From Labia minor (taxonomy: Eukaryota > Arthropoda > Insecta > Dermaptera > Spongiphoridae): a stretch of DNA of 64,000 nt. The stretch lies in the NCBI GenBank assembly GCA_963082975.1, contig OY720347.1, positions 29,901,398 through 29,965,397 on the forward strand, written 5' to 3'. Below, in pieces: positions 59,833 to 64,000 of this stretch (the first letter of the stretch is position 1; the number at the start of each line of letters is the position of its first letter). A program made the translations under genes and the position numbers. The notes under the pieces are model-generated. The model searched no databases, was not told the DNA's origin, and worked only from the letters and a program-made list of their open reading frames with translations.

Positions 59833-61923
59833 AAAAATATAAAACTGTCAATTATTTAAATTAAATTGCTATTAAAAATTAATACCTTTAATTTTGATTA
59901 ATTATAACAATACAAATGTTTTATTTAGTCAATAAATAAAAAATATTAAATTATAAATTATAATGTATTATATGGTTAAGAAAAAATATACTTATATACA
60001 TAAAATGTATTTTCATTTATGAGGGGTATCCAACCCAAATTATAATGATTAAATTATTTTGCTAGTTCTATAAAAAAGTGAAGCAGAAAAAGATAACTAT
60101 AGTACTAGTCTAATAATTTTAAAGTTTTTGATTCAAGTTTAATTCTTAATTTTTTTCTTAATTCTAAGAATATTGGCAGTATTTTTTTTTATAATAATAA
60201 AATAGATGTAACTATAGTTGAAGTATATTTCCATTTGAAAGACATTAAAACGTCAACAAAATGTAATTAATTAAAAAGATTGCCTTTGAAAAACTCAAGT
60301 AGTTAAAGCAAATAGATTCTCTTTTTGAATTACTAAAGTTAGAATTTTCGATTGGTCTGTGCTCTATTTCTGTTTAAAAGCAAATTAAATGAAATCTTTA
60401 AGTTACTCTTGTTAAATTTAAAATTAATATCTGTGGATAGATTTATTGGACCAATTTTTATTTTCCACTTCTGATTGATTCAATTAATCGAAAATCAATA
60501 ATTTTTTAAAAAATTTAAAAATAACTCTTTTCTTTGTTACTAAATAAAATAATAGTAAGTTAATAATATAAAATTTTAAGCTCTTGTATTATATTAGACC
60601 TGATTATTTATTGTGATAAATAAACATAAGAGAAATAATATTAATGCACTTCCTTAATCATTTCAAAATTTAATATTTGTGCGAGGATAATTTTTTTTTT
60701 AAATTAATGTCTAATTTTTTTTAAAGTATATACATAATTTTTTTAAAGTGCCTATTTAAAACATTTTTTTGAGTGTGTAAATAAAGCACATATTGAGTTT
60801 CAATCGTTTTCAAATTTTTTTTTTTGTATTTTTAATTTATTTATTTATTTATTTATTATTAACACAACAAATACAACAAAAACCAAAAAAAAAAAAACAA
60901 AAAAGGGAAAAAAGGAAAATATTGACCCCGGGAACTAACCCATTTGGTCAAATTTCTTTTATATATTAATATTGAAGAAAATAATTATGATGAAATCTTA
61001 AAATTATAATATTAAATTAATAAGCTCAAAATCAATTGACGAGGGTCAAAAAGGATGACTGTTAAAATCATTTAAAATGACAGTTCAAATATGTGACTTT
61101 GATTCTTCAATTCAATTTTAATTTGACCATTTTAATACTTTTACCATTTTTTTCTATTATAATAAGTGTAAGTAAGTATAATAAGTGAAAATTCTATAAA
61201 TCAAGTTATTAAAAATCTAGGTATATATGTTAATAGTATCTGTAGTCTAATTAATAGTAGGTATATCTTTTAATAGGATAATGGAAAACTGTCTTGTAAA
61301 TTTTGAATGAACATTGTCCTAATATAGTCGCATAATAGTAGTTAACATATCAGATTTGCACCTTAAGTTATTAGGACAATTGAATCCCAGAGTCAAGACT
61401 TATATGTCATTGCAATCTGTTAACGCCTTGGGAATTCCTTTTCATCTCGAGACCTGCCGCAGGGCGCTATGCAAATTAGATTTGAGATCCCTTTCCATAA
61501 TGTAACCAGATCTTAAGAATGGACATATTATTAAGAAATATGCAATTTAAATAAAAATGATTTATTTTCAAAATTATCTAACTGATATTTGGATGAAATT
61601 TATTCAAATTACATATGGACTTAATAAATTACTATATAATGAATAAAATTAAGAATTTAATAATAATAATAATAATAATATAAATAATAATAATAATATC
61701 TATTTTTAAATACTTTCCAAGCGTTATAAATGAAGTTTAAATGAAAGTATTGAGGTTATATTAAAAAAATGATTATGAGCTTTTGATATTTCTTTTCGTT
61801 TGAAATTCTCTCCAATAAAAAAAATTCTTAGTAATCCTTTTTTGACATTTTTACGATGATGATGATGATGTGTGTATGTGTAAGTATGTGTGCAAGTTTT
61901 TTTTCGAAGAAGTGAAAAATCTC
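59833..61923. other. AT-rich DNA with simple repeats
   Basis: (TTTA)n at 60833-60856, A-rich tract at 60858-60915, (TAA)n at 61660-61698 and (GAT)n at 61855-61870. GACCCCGGGAACTAACCC near 60925 faintly resembles a tRNA T-arm complement. No gene recognised. Confidence 0.5.
61660..61698. repeat. (TAA)n microsatellite
   Basis: Run of TAA/AAT triplets with one interruption (TATAAATAA). Confidence 0.9.
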
Positions 61924-61988
61924 GGAAAAGAAGAACGCGACCCGAGTCACAAATAGTGTGGGATTCTAACCACTAATACATCCCTTCC
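61924..61988 (-). pseudogene. tRNA-like relic or tRNA-derived SINE head
   Basis: The minus strand reads GGAAGGG-AT-GTATTAGTGGTTAGAAT, close to the acceptor and D-arm (A-box) of tRNA-Asp/Glu-type genes. It continues CCCACACTATTTGTGACT (weak anticodon arm) and CTCGGGTCGCGTTC (B-box one base short). GGAAGGG can pair with the closing CTTTTCC. At 65 nt it is shorter than a tRNA and the anticodon stem is poor, so it is not a working tRNA. Confidence 0.4.
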
Positions 61989-62230
61989 TCCTACCCTTTC
62001 TCCCTCTTACGGATCACCGCAAGGAATAACTTCTAAGAGGGGAGGTGATGGGGGAGCGTTGCAATTTCAGTTGACTCTTCCATTAAACACCCTCCTTCCA
62101 TTTCAATGGCGGAGGAATAACATTATATGGTAGCATTCACCAAAATCAAAGACCAGGGGAAAATGTGAGAGTTATCTGACTATTGATAGAATTGAATAAT
62201 GATAAATGAATGAGAAAATAAAATAAAAAT
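61989..62230. other. Less A/T-rich DNA, unidentified
   Basis: Contains CCCTTTCTCCCTCTTACGGA and GGGGAGGTGATGGGGGAGCG; no gene or repeat family recognised. Confidence 0.4.
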
Positions 62231-62905
62231 AATAAGTTGACCTGTGGCCAGGTCCGAACCGACCGACGGTTTGAAGTAAATTAATTTCCAGCTACAGAAA
62301 CAATTTCAAATAATTTTAATATATCTATTAATGTAATAAAAAACATATAGGCATATAACATAAATATTTTTAATTTTATTTTATTTATAATATATATGTA
62401 AGACCAGGCTGTGACGTCATGAATGGCTGGATGACGTCATATAATTTTAAATCAAGAAAAAACTAATAAATATGATTTTCCCGAGGATAAAACCAATACA
62501 AAGTGCATGATTCGTGGTGATATATAAAAAAATCTACTCATGTGAAATTTGGTGTGAAAATAACCCTTCCCTTCCTATCGTCGGTCGCTAATACTACCAC
62601 TTCCGGTTCACGGATTTGCACCAAAAGTTGATCAATTCATCCCACTGATGCATTAAGTAAATATACCAAATTTCATCAAAATCGGTTGAGCCGTTCAGGC
62701 TGTACACATCTATACGGACGGACAGACGGACAGACGGACGGACAGACGGACGGACAGACGGACAGACGGACAGACGGACGGACAGACATCATGCTAAAAA
62801 TACTTTTTTCTGTTTAGAAAATGCATGATTCGTGGAGATATGTAAAAATCTCCACATGTGAAATTTGGTGTGAAAACAATACCTCCCTTACTATCGTCGG
62901 TCGGT
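62231..62905 (-). repeat. Family B repeat, copy 7
   Basis: Full length, hairpin end on the left (AATAAGTTGACCTGTGGCC), ACCGACC end on the right. It has the longest (GTCY)n tract of the family, 62716-62787. Confidence 0.92.
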
Positions 62906-64000
62906 AAAAATGATATTCTATAAATGAACTTTAAATTAAGGAAAAATAAAAATTTTTTAATATTTTAATTTTTTTATTTATTTATATTAATATATTATAT
63001 TATATTAAATTATATATATATATATATATATACTATATTAATAATATGTTTCAGTTAAAAATCATTTGTTTTCTAAGGCTTTAGTTTAATGATTACTTAA
63101 CTTGGTTGTAATAATAAAGAAAATAGCGTCTAGTTTCTTTTAATTTATTCTCTCAATTAAAAGAGAAAAAATACAATTTTTTTTATATATTTTTTAATTG
63201 AACTGGGACATGGTAATGATGACAAACAAATTTAATCCAAGTTTAATAATAATTTAAATTATAAATGAAAAATAAGTAAAAAAAAATCATCTAATTAAGA
63301 ATTAATTAATAAACAATTATTTATTTAAAATCTACAAAAATATGTACATTTTAATTTTTATTTAAAAACACCTATATTGTTCTATTACACAGATTTTGAC
63401 ATTAACTGCGAACGCGCCAGTAAACAATATATTATTTTTGTACAGAAATATGCATCATGTAAAACTAGTAGTAATCTAACCAAATAAATTATTTTTAATA
63501 ATCAATAGAAAAATACTTTTCTTTAATGACCTATCAATTGAAATTGATACAATTGATTGAATCCAATGAAAAATTTGAAAAATAAAATTTATTTTATATC
63601 TTATAGGTATATATATTAAATTTTATTTTTATTATGACTTACCATACAATAGTAATAATAATTTAAAACTCAAATTTATATGTTATTTTCAAAGAAATGT
63701 TTGCGTAATAACCGATTTTCAATAATTTTATTTGTTTAAGTTATAAATATTTTTCAATGTTGACTTTATTGAATTATACTAGTGTTTTAACGAAAAAAAT
63801 ATCGAATTATTTATTTAGAAACATTTGATGAAATATATATAATGGCTTAATGAATAAAAACATACAAAGAAAAAAAATACATAATATACATATATAAGCA
63901 CATATTTGAAAAGGAAATTAAGAGTTAAAAGATTTGTAAAAGTTGTACCTTCTGTTTTTTTTTTGAATATTAATTTTTTAACAATGATTGAATGAGCGTC
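62906..64000. other. AT-rich DNA
   Basis: (AT)n at 63012-63032. No gene or repeat termini seen up to the window edge. Confidence 0.5.

Noticed and set aside
60920..60950. GACCCCGGGAACTAACCC as a tRNA T-arm
   Set aside because: No other tRNA part is present; it follows an A-rich tract and is too short to judge.

Overview
The window looks like intergenic or intronic DNA from a very AT-rich animal genome. It has no operons, no bacterial-type gene density, no long open frames, many long A/T runs and a dense load of eukaryotic transposable elements. The mariner transposase fragment, abundant hAT-type miniature elements and GTCY-microsatellite Helentron-like repeats fit an arthropod. A parasitic copepod of the salmon-louse type is my best guess, but that rests on general resemblance and was not checked. 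I found no complete host gene. Only two stretches (about 7950-8345 and 49060-49275) are plausible host exon or promoter candidates, and both are weak.

Layout. 1-10.8 kb: unique AT-rich DNA with two copies of repeat family A, a mariner relic (2.7-3.1 kb) and an isolated GC-rich island (7.95-8.35 kb). 10.8-16 kb: a hAT element with an 8-bp target duplication that hosts a family B insertion, then family A copies, one split by a Helitron, plus a SINE fragment. 18.4-21.2 kb: an apparently perfect 1392-bp head-to-tail duplication carrying a hAT MITE, a truncated second hAT and family B. 21.6-24.4 kb: a decayed LINE reverse transcriptase on the minus strand, then family A. 26.6-27.3 kb: a decayed mariner transposase. 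30.4-32.6 kb: SINE, family B and a hAT MITE with a perfect target duplication. 35.0-39.2 kb: a 4.2-kb nest in which a hAT element contains a family A copy, a Mutator-like element (MULE) and a Helitron. 40.6-48.1 kb: SINE, two adjacent hAT elements (one split by family B), a mariner relic and family B. 51.2-52.7 kb: the third Helitron. 54.6-55.2 kb: a 571-bp deleted mariner that keeps its DNA-binding domain. 57.3-58.3 kb: a second MULE-like element with palindromic array termini and an uninterrupted 182-codon frame. 59.3-64 kb: family A, a tRNA-like relic and family B.

How the parts relate. Almost every recognisable feature is a mobile element. Their boundaries can often be fixed to the base by target duplications or by paralogous empty sites, so relative insertion order can be read: hAT before family B, family A before Helitron, hAT MITE before Helitron amplification. 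The most notable items are two MULE-type elements whose terminal inverted repeats are built from tandem arrays, the Helitron family with a fixed hAT passenger, and the possible bias of family B for hAT elements. I did not see any new defence, metabolic or regulatory system.
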